Origin: Plectrocnemia conspersa
Taxonomy: Eukaryota > Arthropoda > Insecta > Trichoptera > Polycentropodidae
Length of the DNA stretch: 64,000 bases
NCBI GenBank assembly: GCA_009617715.1
Contig: VTFK01000097.1
Span: 558,001-622,000 of the forward strand
Direction: 5' to 3'
The position numbers were made by a program, and so were the translations under genes. The notes beneath the pieces were generated by a model. The model did no database searches and had not been told where the DNA came from. It was given only the letters and a program-made list of their open reading frames with translations. Below are positions 38,641-50,757 of this stretch, one piece after another (position 1 is the stretch's first letter; each line of letters starts with the position of its first letter).

Positions 38641-39344
38641 AAAAGAAAAACAAACTGAACACTGTACTGTTAGTCAGAAAACTGTAAGGCGATGGTTTAA
38701 AAAAACCTTTTAAATGAGTACCGTGGAAGATCTTTATATTCGGTTAATAGTTGAGGTTAGCAAGTTGAGGATAATTCACAAAAAAAACTGTTCTGATACT
38801 AGTAGCAGACTAAAAGGTTTCTCCTGCAACTGTTTCACATCTGAATGGAAGGGTGAAAAAATGGAGAAATGACGCACGAAAAACAACAACTCTTTGAAGT
38901 ATATTTTTTATTAGTTACCCGAAACAATAGGGAACCATTCTTGAAGATAATCATTATCTACAGAAAAAATAGATTCTCCACAATAACACGAGGGGGTCAG
39001 GACAATTGTTAGGCAGCATAGAATGTCCAAAACCGAGTTTTTGGTACAGTATATTGGTATTCTAGAGAAATTATTTATCGATCGTTTTTTAAACTAGTTA
39101 AGATTATCACAGCAAAATAATATTGTAAGGAATTCGAAACCATGCAACATAAAATTAATTATAAAACATCTGATGTTGGTAAACAGACCTGGAGCGATAG
39201 ATATTGCTTCACGATAATGCAAGACCTCAATACTTGCAAAATAAAGGGAATTAGGATTGAACATTATTCTCTATCCTCTATATTTTCCCCTTACATTTTT
39301 AAATATTTAGACTTATTTCTTCAGAATGTGAAATTTAATAATTA
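38641..39344 (+). pseudogene. Decayed mariner-family transposase
   Basis: Pieces occur in family order. SQKTVRRWFKK (38672-38704) matches the mariner helix-turn-helix end (VQRWFKKF). TRNNREPFLKIIII (38917-38958) matches LSRN-EPFLDRIVT before the first catalytic aspartate. IITAK-YCKEFETMQHKIN (39103-39159, one stop) matches the TI-YC-QL--L segment. An uninterrupted tail, 39142-39345, holds IMQDLN (in place of the DNARPH block) and LSSIFSPY...LDLFLQNVKF (in place of SPDLAPSDYHLF-SLQN). Frame changes and stops separate the pieces. The first aspartate is gone, the third is displaced, and the DNARPH motif is mutated. I found no terminal repeats. Confidence 0.8.
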
Positions 39345-39345
39345 G

Positions 39346-40620
39346 ATTGATATAAATGCCTTTTATGACTTCTCAGTCACAAAATTAGCATTTTATTCAT
39401 TCTTAAATCTTAAATCTTTATAAATTTTAAATAATGTATTTATTCATTCTTAAATCTTTGGCATTTCTGTAAATGAAGCATATTTTGATTGTATGTAAAA
39501 AAACATATGTATCGTTTACTATATCACTAAAAATTAAGATTAGGTGACTTCTGTAAATATCCTGAAGATATGTTCTTACGATTAATAGATGAGAGTTGAA
39601 AATATAATAATCTATAGAAATAAGATTAACTTGAATTATTTTTTAAACTTAAAATCGCCATTCCTTTTCGTCGATCATGACCTCGTTCACGACTCGTGAA
39701 GTTATCGGTTTAAAATTAATGTTTTTTAACCTTGCCATTTGTGTTTTTTAACCATTGAAGCACTCTAGCTGTTAACAGAACGCAACGCGACGCAGACGAC
39801 CGGAAAGTGTTGAATTGTTAAATGTCAAAGTGCCACCTCTGAGCGTATTTGTGGCCTTGCATTTGAAACGAAAACACAATGGACGATTGTCGGGCTATAA
39901 AAAAAAAGAACCAAGAGCAAAATAAAAACGCTACCAAATGGCGATGTGGACTATTGCGCGAGATTTACGCTTCAACGGATAAAAATAATGCGCGGAATAT
40001 CATACACACTGAACAAATAACCAATCGTGTGTAGGATTATGCATTTGTATAATGGGCATTATATAGCAAAGTAGAAGTTTATATATTATATTTTATTAAT
40101 TTATTATTCTTGAGCACTACAATCGATACTTCTGCGAACGAAAATTTTACATTTCTTCAGATTATATAATATTAAGACTAATATTGTATCCTTGTGGTAT
40201 ACTGTAGGATATTACTGTAAGTAATATAGGCAGAATTCTCAACTAGTACGTGTAATTATGTTTGGTTAGTTACTGAATTTTTAATCAATCGTCTGACTGC
40301 ACCAACTGAAAACAATGTTTACTTGGCTTCCGCGGGTGAGTCAGGTTTGTTTTCACAAAAAGCGAAAGCAGTAAAATAAACGAGGGCTTTCGTGGAAAAT
40401 CGACGAAATTCTCGGTAGCTTGAATCACCACCAGCCGTTGTGTGGATGCCAAATGTAAGAATTTTGACCCTAACATTTATTGTTCGAGCGCATAACACTT
40501 GTATAATAAACGATAATATAATAAAAGCTCCGGAAAAATTCGTAAGCGTCATTTGCGCTACGTAAGTTTTACCATTTTCCTCAAAGTGCGAATACATAAT
40601 AGTTGCATTGTGAATTATAC
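39346..40620. other. Mixed-composition non-coding stretch
   Basis: ATTCATTCTTAAATCTT occurs at 39397 and again at 39440, a small local duplication. GC-moderate patches lie at 39660-40020 and 40290-40600. No gene. Confidence 0.4.
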
Positions 40621-43080
40621 AAACGATTCGAAGAAACTCTTTGTTTTATTCACAGCGTCCATTTGCAAGAGTATCTCTATTTAGACAATTTACATACATA
40701 TACCAGCACAATAGCTAAATGGCAAGCACGTTGGAATGTGACTGAATCCTAAATATATTTCTGTTTTTCTGATCTCATCAAATGAAATAAACGATTGAAG
40801 AGCGAGGTCAATATTTATAGAAGAGTATATCAGTTTTTTTTTGTACTAATATTTATAATAATATATAATAAATACAAATTAGCATTTTCTAAATATTTAA
40901 ATTATTTTTTATTATAAACAGTTTTTCTTCCATAAATGATTCAATATATTTTATTATTAAAATATCCTCACGCCATTTTCTACAAAATAAAGATTTTGCA
41001 GTGTTTTTGAAAACATAATAACTCAATTTATGTATATGTACGGTTACAAGCTAGTTTCATTTGTATTAATATGTTTTTTTTAAACCATTTTTTCATCTTT
41101 TTCTACTATAAAAATTCACAACTATAATGTAGGGCGCAAAACTCATCCTGTAAAAAATCACACTAATAATACGTGCAACAAAGTTATTGCCACAAAGATA
41201 GAGTGACTTGATTTATGTGTAAAATTACACACTAATTTCTACTATATTATTATGTATTTTGGTCAGAAAACGCTTTTAATTTGACAAAATATTTAAACTT
41301 TAATTCTAGTTTGATTTTATATGATTACAGTATATATAATTTTATTAATTAATCATATACAATAAAACAAACTAGATAAAATTATTAATTATTTTTTCAA
41401 ATCAAAAGCATTTTTTGACAAAAATACTAGACCATCATAAATTACTAATGATACAATCTAAATCAATCCATTTAGTGCCAGGGGACACAATTCATTGTTC
41501 CTTCATAAGCGAAAAGTGTCATAGACTGATTTAATCGTCATGTAGTTTACAAAGATTCGTTATTTTCAACTATTAGAATATCGAATAGTAACCGATGAAA
41601 TATTAAATTATACGAATATATTCGTAAAGTTATGAAGATTTAAGTTTAATTTTAAATATGCTAAAAAATCTATAGCTCGGTACGCTAAAAACCATTACCA
41701 TAAAAAGGTACTTTAGACAATTAAACATTATTCGTATTGATTAAAAAAAGAGATAAAAAATTGAATACCAGGTAATAAAATTTACACAGCTGCACAGTAA
41801 TATGAATAATTTCTGGATTTTCGGCAATAGCATAATGTTTTTTGTTTATGTTTTTGTTTTTCGGCTATTGGTTGTCATGGAATAAATAAATTATAAATAA
41901 GAAAATAATATTTAAAATAACAATATAGAGCAAAAATTGGGCTGTTGATAATGCATATTAACTACTTGTGTTTTTGTAATACACAAATATATAATACACA
42001 ACTGCGTTTTAAGAGTCTGTTGGTTTATGGTGTTTATAGATATTAAAATTTAAAAATATTTTAACATAAATATGAACGAATATTTTACAAATAGTTTAGC
42101 GAATATTCGAAGGGCTAATAGTTAAAAAATGGGTTATTCAAATATTCTGATTGATGTCTCTACACATATCTTGACTTGTTACTGATATAATTGTATATAT
42201 TTCTTAAACATTAAAAGGGACAAGCTATAAATACATTTACACTATATCCTTGCTAATAAACATTCCTGTTATCTATCTAGCAAAGAGAAGAAAAAATGAG
42301 ATTTAGAAGGCTATTATGAAAGAGATTTATTAGGTAAAAAAATGCTTCAATTTTGACTTTTGTCGACGATATGTCAGCAAAAACATAAGGCATTTTTTGT
42401 TTTCATCATCTTTAAGTACTATTCTTAAGTGTATAAAATTTGCTTTATTTTGTTGTAACAATCCACAGAAGTTTACGTAAAAATTCAATCTATTAAAAAC
42501 AACAATTTTACAAATATTTTTATAAAATCATATATATATTCATCAAAAAGTATTTTTAGTGTATTCCACCATCATAGGTCTAGGATTAAAATGTCTATAA
42601 AATATACTACTACTATAAGATGCAACTGTTTTGTGCAATAAATATATATTTTATAATCAAATAATGTTAATAATTATGTTTAATCGTATCCTAAACATTC
42701 AGTACAATATTTTATTGAAAACAATTATATTGTGGTGAGATATATATATGCATTTGCTTTGTATAGTATTAGTATATTATTAAAAAAACTAATTGAAATG
42801 AAGCATGGAAAGCTAACATATATAATCTGATAACATTTACGGTAAAAATAATTACATAAAGCTCATTCATCTGAAAAGAGTACTATCGCGTGTTATATCA
42901 TATAATAGATTAAACCAGTTCAATACATGCCTATTTTTATAACAAAAAATATTCTTTGAGTATGATTTTAATTGTGATTCATTTAAAACAGACGTCAAAG
43001 TTATGTTTTTCCCATATTTTTAACAACCAAAGATAAATATTTTTTATGTACTAAAAAAATCTCTAAGACAGCTGAGCATA
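40621..43080. other. Long AT-rich non-coding stretch
   Basis: No gene, paired repeat or RNA signature was seen. Confidence 0.5.
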
Positions 43081-43970
43081 CTACAGTCGAGTGCATTTCT
43101 ATAATATTTTTGCACACATAATCACGAAGTACGCAATACAAAATACGTCAGATAACTAATTTATCGATTATTCGACACTGCTTATTCTATGTACACTTGA
43201 ATCAACAAATTAACGCATGGAAGCGAAGAAGCGATATCTTGTAATATTTTTTCGATAAATTCTGTCTTAGGAAGATGAATATGGAGTCATGCCGTGACGA
43301 AGGTGCCCCTCATCGACCTCGTACACACCCACGTGTTTTATTTGTAAACACGATTGCAACGATAATGAATCACAAATCAGGGTTTGGTTTACATAGTTTG
43401 GAAAGGGATAGATAATAAAGATAGAGATTTTTAAATTCAATTTATTTTCCGAGTGCCAACGTTTTATTTAACACGCAAGCTCCAATCATTCACGTGCATA
43501 TAAATACATAAAAAAAAACACTACCAACGCGTTTCCAAAAAGATACAAAAATAATATGTGTGAGACAGTGCGGTGCCACCGCCGACTCTCCTGATCAACA
43601 TCACGTATACCAGACTAAAATCACTAGGAACAATGGCGCCCAACATCAAGAATGCCAAATTATTTAATAAATTATTATGCAAAGCCTAACCAAAATGGCG
43701 TGTGTATGCACGTTTATGTCGTCTCTTTCGTCGGCCGTGTATATCAATTACGATATTGTGCAATATGCAAATGTATAAACGTATTGAACAAACAAGTATC
43801 TTATTAATTCAAAGCGAAACCAACAATGCTCTTTTAAAATGTAGCCCATCTTGATAACGTCTAAAACACGTGTTAAAACATCGCCTATGTACTACGACGA
43901 GAACGCGTAGGAACTATTTTATTTTTTTGGTACTTCCGACATTAGAATCTGAACAGCTTATGATAATTTT
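43081..43970. other. Mixed-composition stretch
   Basis: TACAGTCGAGTGCATTTCTATAA near 43084 resembles a DNA-transposon end, but no partner was found. A GC-moderate patch lies at 43190-43740. No sustained frame. Confidence 0.3.
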
Positions 43971-44009
43971 TTAATATAATTTGGTTAGAATTTAATATAA
44001 TTTGGTCAC
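43971..44009 (+). repeat. 21-bp tandem duplication
   Basis: TTAATATAATTTGGTTAGAAT is followed directly by TTAATATAATTTGGTCAC, two copies with a 21-base period. Confidence 0.85.
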
Positions 44010-44210
44010 AAAACTAGAAGGCACTCTGGTAACTGACGTGACAGTGGCAACATTTACATTTGGTGGACCACGATGGGAGTATTTTTAAAACTAAAAAAAA
44101 AAATTACTTCAGTTCTAGTTTGTCCCAGGAGATTATTTGTATGTATTATTTAGTTTTAACGGGTTACTTTTAAATGCACTATCACTGATTTATAATTAGA
44201 TGTACTAATA

Positions 44211-44530
44211 CAATTATCTCTCTGTTTACGCGGTACTCGTTTTACAAAGTTAAGAAATAATATTTATTTTTAAATAATACAAATTAAACATTCCACATGT
44301 GTAGCGCGGAAATGTACAAACGCATGGGTTAATAATTTATTCCAACTATCTACATATGGAACCTTTTTCACTGCTCATGCAGGATAAGAGTTGCTTTTTA
44401 GGGTGCACGCGTGTTGCTAAATATTCAGCTTATTCTACTATTCGGTCATTTTATTACAAATTTCATTCTATGCCTCGATTTACGCGATATTTTCCAGAAC
44501 GAATCTACCGCGTAAATCGACGAATAATAG
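44211..44530. mobile_element. TA-flanked MITE with TTTACGCGGTA terminal repeats
   Basis: The left end reads CAATTATCTCTCTGTTTACG and continues CGGTACTCGTT. The reverse complement of the right end reads CTATTATTCGTCGATTTACG and continues CGGTAGATTCGTT. TA dinucleotides lie immediately outside both (44209-44210, 44531-44532). The right end also contains a second, inner CGATTTACGCG, forming an 11-base inverted pair around CCAGAACG. The 320-bp length and TA target fit the Tc1/mariner or pogo superfamily. There is no coding capacity. Confidence 0.6.
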
Positions 44531-44532
44531 TA

Positions 44533-46190
44533 ATCAAATTATATTTAAATAAATAAAAATTATTGTAAATCATTGAAATGTATTGATTTAATGAAACTAA
44601 TATAATGGATAATATTTTACTTCATATTTTTTTGACAAACGTGTATTAATATTTTGTTATTTAAAGATAGTTTTTCAGACTCGCTATAAATTAGGTATTT
44701 TAAGACAGTTAATTGGTTTTGGAAGAAACTTTATGGTTTAAATCGCGCTAGTTTATTCTAACCAGTTTTTTTGTTGAATTATTTATGCTATATGTGTTTT
44801 GGATGGTCCGCTCGTGATATTGCGACATAAAATTTACTACAATATGAGATTCTGAGTGTTACTTTAATCATATAGGCCTTTACTGTATTCGCAAATAATA
44901 TTGTACAGTTGTAATGGATATAAATTTGCTCATAATAGAGTTATAAACACGAAGGGATGTGTTTTGTGTGCTGTGGTAATTCATATCGACTCAGGAAATC
45001 TAAGAACTTAATTGTAATTCCTTCTTTATCCACCATCTTGCCAATTGAGTAAAATGTTACAGTATTATTAGGCGTTAGTCCAAGGCATTACAGCGTGTAT
45101 TCATTATTGAGACAAACAAATTCGGAACATGTTATTTAGTGAACGATATTAAGTTCTTAGTCCTATCAATAATCGCAATGCAGAAAGGTGTCACCAACCA
45201 AATCGGAAAGATCAACCAACCAGTTATGTGCGACCACACCTTAACGCACTGTATTTATCCACAGATGGTATCCGACGTTAATTGCGAAACGCGACGAGTA
45301 TTCCACCATGCAACGGTAACAACACACACACACAAAAAACGTATTACGAATGCGGCATTTACAATCGGAACGACAAGGCGCGTTTTTTTTCATCATGGTT
45401 GGATGGATGCTGCTACCAGCACTCAGTTGGACGGCCAGCACGTACGCACTTTTTCAACTTACTACAGTAGACGTGTACTCAAACATATCACGATACTAGT
45501 GTGCTTCAATCAGATGCTCGTCATTTGTAGAGAGAACAGTAAACCGATAACGCATCGACCCATAAAAAGTAAATTCGACCCACAAGTGTAACTCGTATTT
45601 ATTATGTTGTTAATTTTTTACATAAATTGAACAAATCAAGATGACCTTAATGTTTTTAAACAAAACACAGTAGCATGATTATGCAGTGTTTTTTTACACA
45701 CAGAGATTACGAGTCAACACAATCCTTATTTAGCGTTTGAGTCACGTATTTATACGCCACAGCCATACATACATAAACCACATCATGGCCATTTAAAATA
45801 TTAACAATCCAGCAATTTTAAAGCAAACTGGGGTACTTTTAAATGCGCCATCAATTCGTCATATGTTTGCAAAATTTATTTGAACCATGATTTTTCTTTT
45901 TGAGGTCTATATTATTGTTAAAAATAATGTTATGATAAAAAAAATTAAAAGATTGGATCAGATTAGGATTATAATCATTTTTTTTCTTTATCTGCGATAT
46001 ATTTATTGGTTGTCTATTCAAGTTCCACATAAACATTATTTTACTTAATACGAACAACCATGGGAGTAGACTACCTCCGGAAAAAAAATAATCGCAGATT
46101 TTTTGAGAAAAGTTTATGGTTTCCTGTTTTAAATTTTTATATAAATTTAATGCTCCTTAAAACATATTATAAACTAAAAGAGATTCAAAA
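44533..46190. other. Mixed-composition non-coding stretch
   Basis: The 150-codon plus frame at 45139-45591 has no ATG at its start (first in-frame ATG at 45178), contains CACACACA and shows no recognisable domain. It is probably chance in a GC-moderate patch. No other feature. Confidence 0.35.
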
Positions 46191-46214
46191 GTTGTGGAAG
46201 ATTGAAGACCCCTG
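46191..46214 (-). mobile_element. Solitary hAT-type end
   Basis: On the minus strand this reads CAGGGGTCTTCAATCTTCCA, a classic hAT terminal sequence. No opposite end or matching 8-base target copy (TTCTAGTA follows at 46215) was found, so it is probably the relic of a decayed or truncated element. Confidence 0.4.
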
Positions 46215-47236
46215 TTCTAGTAAAACACGAAACTAGTCTAGTGGATTTTATAACTTGGCAAAAATGAGCGAATGAGCCTTCGCATGTTAATCTTTAATTG
46301 CGTTTACTGCTACAAAAACAATAGTTTAAGTAGAATAGATGCGTTTTATGGTCAATTTAAAAATAAAAGTCTAGTCTTAATATCACTCAAATGACAAATT
46401 GCAACAAAATAATTTTTATTTATTTCAATAAATAGAATGATTGAATCGATTTTCGATTTCCTTTTGAGACGACAATTTTTTACGTTTTCGTGTCGCCATC
46501 ACAAAGTACAGAAGCATTCAAAAGCGATTTTTATATCAATTTTACTGCTTCAGCGTATTTTGATCGCAAATCTTGCGTATATACTTAAAAGGTTGAACGT
46601 ACCCGTAAATTTTCAGCGGTACTCCAAATAACGTAATACAACCGCTCCCTCTCGGTTTCACTAACTCGAAGTTGATTAAATTCGTTAATTAACATTAGCA
46701 ACAGCCGCTTAACGATCTGCTAAGATGGCGGAACGTCATATCACGTAACGCATTCAGATGGAATACTCAGACAAAACCTACGTATTAATTAAAATTGTAC
46801 ATAATATAGAATTATATAGAGTATGCTTTTAGAAGATTATAGTAGATAAAAAAACGGCACCGTCTTGATCGCATGAAATTTGCTGCGCAGTATTTTAAAA
46901 AATTATACACTTTTTCATGTTTTACATAAAGAGTATGTGTTTAGATACGTGCAATGAAAATTAAACAAAAATTACTATTCGCGAATTGAAAACGTACATT
47001 ATTGTCGTTGAATGCAAACAAAATCTATCGACTGTCTAAAAATACATTTGCATAACACACACACTAGTGCGTTAAAGTTAAATGTGTCCGCATGTACAGT
47101 AGATATAAAATGTAAACACATTAAATATGCGTATACGTACATAATAAATGCTAACTTTGTTAACGGATTGGCATATATATGTATTGAAAATTTGATGAAT
47201 TGGCATTGCATTTAGTGATTTTTTAAAGTATTAAAT
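46215..47236. other. AT-rich non-coding stretch
   Basis: A GC-moderate patch at 46440-46760 has a 64-codon unmatched frame. CACACACACA-type words occur near 47056. No gene. Confidence 0.4.
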
Positions 47237-47521
47237 CAGTGCTTCCCAATTTAATTAAGACGCGGGACCCTTATATATTTCGTACAGAAAATTAAATCCA
47301 TTAAATATTTTAGTGTAATATATAAAAATATGTGCTAGAAGTCAAATCACATATAATATGTGACCAGCCTTCTTCAATATTTTATATGAGCTATATAAAC
47401 ATTACAAGATGTATGTAGAGACAACCGAGTCACGAGTTCCGGGATTTTCAAAAACATGAAAAGATACTTTAAGCTTTCTGAATTTATACTGAAAAAAAGC
47501 AGCAGTGAAATAAAAAATTAA
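47237..47521 (+). mobile_element. hAT-type left end with a transposase N-terminus-like frame
   Basis: CAGTGCTTCCCAATTTAATT, then GACGCGGGACCC, is typical of hAT termini (family form CAGTG-TTCCCAA...CGCG-ACCC). About 220 bases in, an ATG frame at 47456-47521 encodes MKRYFKLSEFILKKSSSEIK, a short lysine-rich start of the type seen in Buster/ZBED-like hAT transposases. It stops after 21 residues. No right end was found downstream, so the element seems broken. Confidence 0.4.
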
Positions 47522-50153
47522 AGAAATAATTAGCTCATTGATTTAACACATATTTTTACAAAAGCCCGCCTTTGTTGCAAATGTAAACTATTTAAGTTGC
47601 TCCCAAAAAATATATTTAAATACTGGGAAAGATTTATAACAGATGACGACTTCATTAAATTACTTTAAAAATCGAAGAAGAATTAAACAAACAACTGATA
47701 AACCACCAGAATATTTTTTCAGTAACAAATAATAAATGTAGTAGACAAAATGTGTTAGAAATTTTGCAACTAACTGGAGAACAGACTTCTCAGACTCTGA
47801 CAGACTTCATTTCATGCTTTTTGTATCGGCAAAAAATATATTAAAGGTTAGTACTACATTATATATAAAGGAAAAAAATATTTCTAAAAACTCATTTTGC
47901 CCAGCAAAAATAAAATATTTATTTTTATTTTTATATTAAAATTACCCTTTTGTATATATAATTGAAATTGATTTTTTTTTATATATGTTATAAATAGATT
48001 ATAAATATTTAAAAAAATTATACTGTTATTTTTTACACACGTACAAAAAAATTGATATGTTTTTTGGTTAAAAGCAAACAAAAATCTGTGAATGCTTGGT
48101 TACTTTCCGTTCTAGCTGTAGGAAAAATTGAGTTATTATACTTCTCGGAAGTAAAATATCGACATCAAAAACAATAAAAAAAAGCCTACTTTACGTTCCA
48201 ATATTTAAGCAAATTTAAAATATTATCTACAGAGGGCAACCAAAATAGACCAGGGCTTATTTTCTCTTCAATATTTAATTTTTAATTGAAGTGCCTGAGT
48301 AAATTAGGCCGGGGAACGACAATTTATTATGATTTTTTCAGAACAATCAATGCGAAGACAAGCATACACATGATTTTTTTCTTTAGCGAGAGAGATCAGA
48401 TTCTTCAACGAGATAATGCGGAAATACTAATTTGCGACAACACAATCTATATTTTGTTTATAAAAACAGCATATAAACCATTTGGCTTATTTATTGCAGC
48501 ACAGGATATTTTAACAAATATTTTTATTTGTAAGATAAAAATATATTGTATTTAAAAAATGAAATAAATTTATATATTAACAAGAGCTATTCTTTAAGTA
48601 ATTAATAGCGCTTTAACTTACATTTAATATTTTTATTTAACCGTGTTGATAATTGGTTAGGTACTCCAATAAAATCGATGCTTTTCAAGTTCTTGACATA
48701 GCAAATTAGATCCAATTTGAGATGACCTTCATAGCAGACCAAAAACAATTTTTTGCACGGTGCAAGCGGCCATAAAAAACGTAAACAAACATGTGCCAAC
48801 TGCCAAGGTCAACCAAGAATAAGGTATTAGGTAACCGGGCCTCAGCCGGTCGTGGCACGTTTTATAATAATACGATGGTAGTATTTTTTATGATATCTAA
48901 AATGATAGCATTTTTTTTAATCCGCGAAATTAATTACTTCCTAGTGAGTTAAAGAGATGATGAAGAGTTCTAGAGAACAAAGGGATCCCAAAAAATAACA
49001 GTTCGTCTGTCGAGAGAGACAGACGGTCAGGAAATAAGGTAAACCCTTTGTTCGGAGTTTGAATAAAATTACGTGACTGGTAGTACGTAATACAAAACAG
49101 AATCGCCCTACATTCCCAACCTGTTATGTCTGCCCAAAAAACACCGAACCAAGATTTTCACGGTTTGCTGTTTTCTGTCCATTGTTTTGGCTATACACCT
49201 GATGAGAATTAATGTACGTGTATCCTGTGCCCTACAGCTTTGTACAATGGACATTTAAATATTTAAATAAAACAATACACAATATACGCGATGTCATGCG
49301 GCCTTCCAAGCCAAATAGATAACTGTTTATGGATTCTCGCTATAAAAAAACTAATACCCATGCTTGAATACGAATTATAGTATGAGTGTACTTTTATAAT
49401 TAAATACATATTTAAAAAATGCAAAGTTGATTTATATGAAGAAACCCTTTAAAAATATAGTGTAACGAGAAACCACTACATTTTATTCGTTATCACCCCT
49501 TAGTACATATATAATAAACATAGAATAGTATAGAAAAAGATACGTACATATATAATATAATACACTTATGAGCTCATCAATATAATATGAGCTCTTATCA
49601 TATTTACAAAACTGTTGGTTTGATAAGAAAAATAATTGTCAAACGTGAAACTTTTACGTGACCGAGATCATGCAGTTACACTCGTATTATTTCGTCTGCT
49701 TTGTGATTCGCGTGCATATTTCCGATTTAATCTCAGAGAATAAATCCAATTAATTAAAGAAATGGTTGTAATTGCAGAGAATAACATCACATTTTGTATA
49801 TAGTTACAGAATACTTATTATTATTATTATAAAGAAGCACGAAAGCGTAATAGAATAACGTGAGTCACTAATGCGATGATTGCTCTCGACGTGTAATTAT
49901 GAAGCGAAGCGTTTCGATTTAGTGAGGGGAGTTGCACAAAACCATAATGCGTCTATAATTAAAGACAGTAAAAATATTTTAAACGCAATATTGAATTGAT
50001 ATCATTAAATAACACGGATAGGGTAAATTTGGGTTAATTGTAAGAGCCATTTAGAATCCATTGTTGGAGTGAAAGCATACAAAAGTATTTTTTTCAATTG
50101 TTAAATTCATAAATTTTTCGAGGAAGAACAACCACCGCTACTTGTGACTGACG
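47522..50153. other. AT-rich non-coding stretch
   Basis: Downstream DNA to about 47850 might be more of the hAT relic but is unreadable. ATGAGCTCAT (49567-49576) and a second ATGAGCTC (49587-49594) form small palindromes. No gene was recognised. Confidence 0.4.
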
Positions 50154-50534
50154 CACGGTGGGGTATTTGTTCGATATGGGCGGCCAAAAGTCGATTTGGC
50201 ACATCCATATTTTGTAATATGAATGTGCTAAACAGACTATTATTAAGTTCAGATCCAGTACATAACAAAAAGAAATGGTAGTTACGATGCTTACGGCTGA
50301 ACCTCATCTAGATATAAATGGACAATTGTCGGATGAGGAAGAATAACTGGTTTCTGACGAGGAACCATGGAATTCCTCTTCGTCGGACACATACGCCTTT
50401 ACGTATTTTGTTTTTTTTTTTTAAATAAAATGTCTGAAAAATAAAAAAATATATTTTCACTAAGAGCACTTATGAAGTCAACTAATATGAATATATAATT
50501 TTGGCCTCCTAGATCGGTCAAATACCCCACAGTG
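50154..50534. mobile_element. 381-bp non-autonomous element with 36-bp CAC...GTG inverted repeats
   Basis: The terminal repeats at 50154-50189 and 50499-50534 match at 30 of 36 positions without gaps (left starts CACGGTGGGGTATTTG, right starts CACTGTGGGGTATTTG). CAC termini followed by GTGG are seen in Transib-type elements. The five flanking bases are TGACG and CGCCG, at best a mutated 5-bp GC-rich duplication. A piggyBac origin is less likely because no TTAA flanks. Inside, at 50289, MLTAEPHLDINGQLSDEEE is followed by a stop and then VSDEEPWNSSSSD, an acidic stretch that could be a transposase N-terminus remnant. Confidence 0.6.
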
Positions 50535-50757
50535 CGCCGTGTGGAATATAGCCGCACACTATCCCAAATACCGAGCACACGCCCTGTTTGATAATGATGT
50601 AGCCCCGCTTTCTACACATGTCAGTAACGCAGTCAGTCGCTTACAACAGTGGTACTTTCTTAATCAGTCTCATACAAAGCCTGATATGGTGAAACAGTAT
50701 TTTCTGGAATTTAAATACTCACAAGATCTTGAAGGAGAAGAGGAATCAATTATTTAG
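50535..50757 (+). other. Unrecognised open frame abutting the inverted repeat
   Basis: A frame open through the right terminal repeat (...NTPQCAVWN...) continues as AHYPKYRAHALFDNDVAPLS and AVSRLQQWYFLNQSHTKPDM to EEESII and a stop at 50757. The composition is coding-like for this window. The helical second half loosely recalls the C-terminal region of Tigger/jerky transposases, but I cannot assign it. It may be the 3' end of a gene or transposon interrupted by the 381-bp element. Confidence 0.3.

Noticed and set aside
45139..45591. 150-codon plus-strand frame
   Set aside because: It begins at GTG, includes a CA dinucleotide run and shows no conserved motif or splice context.
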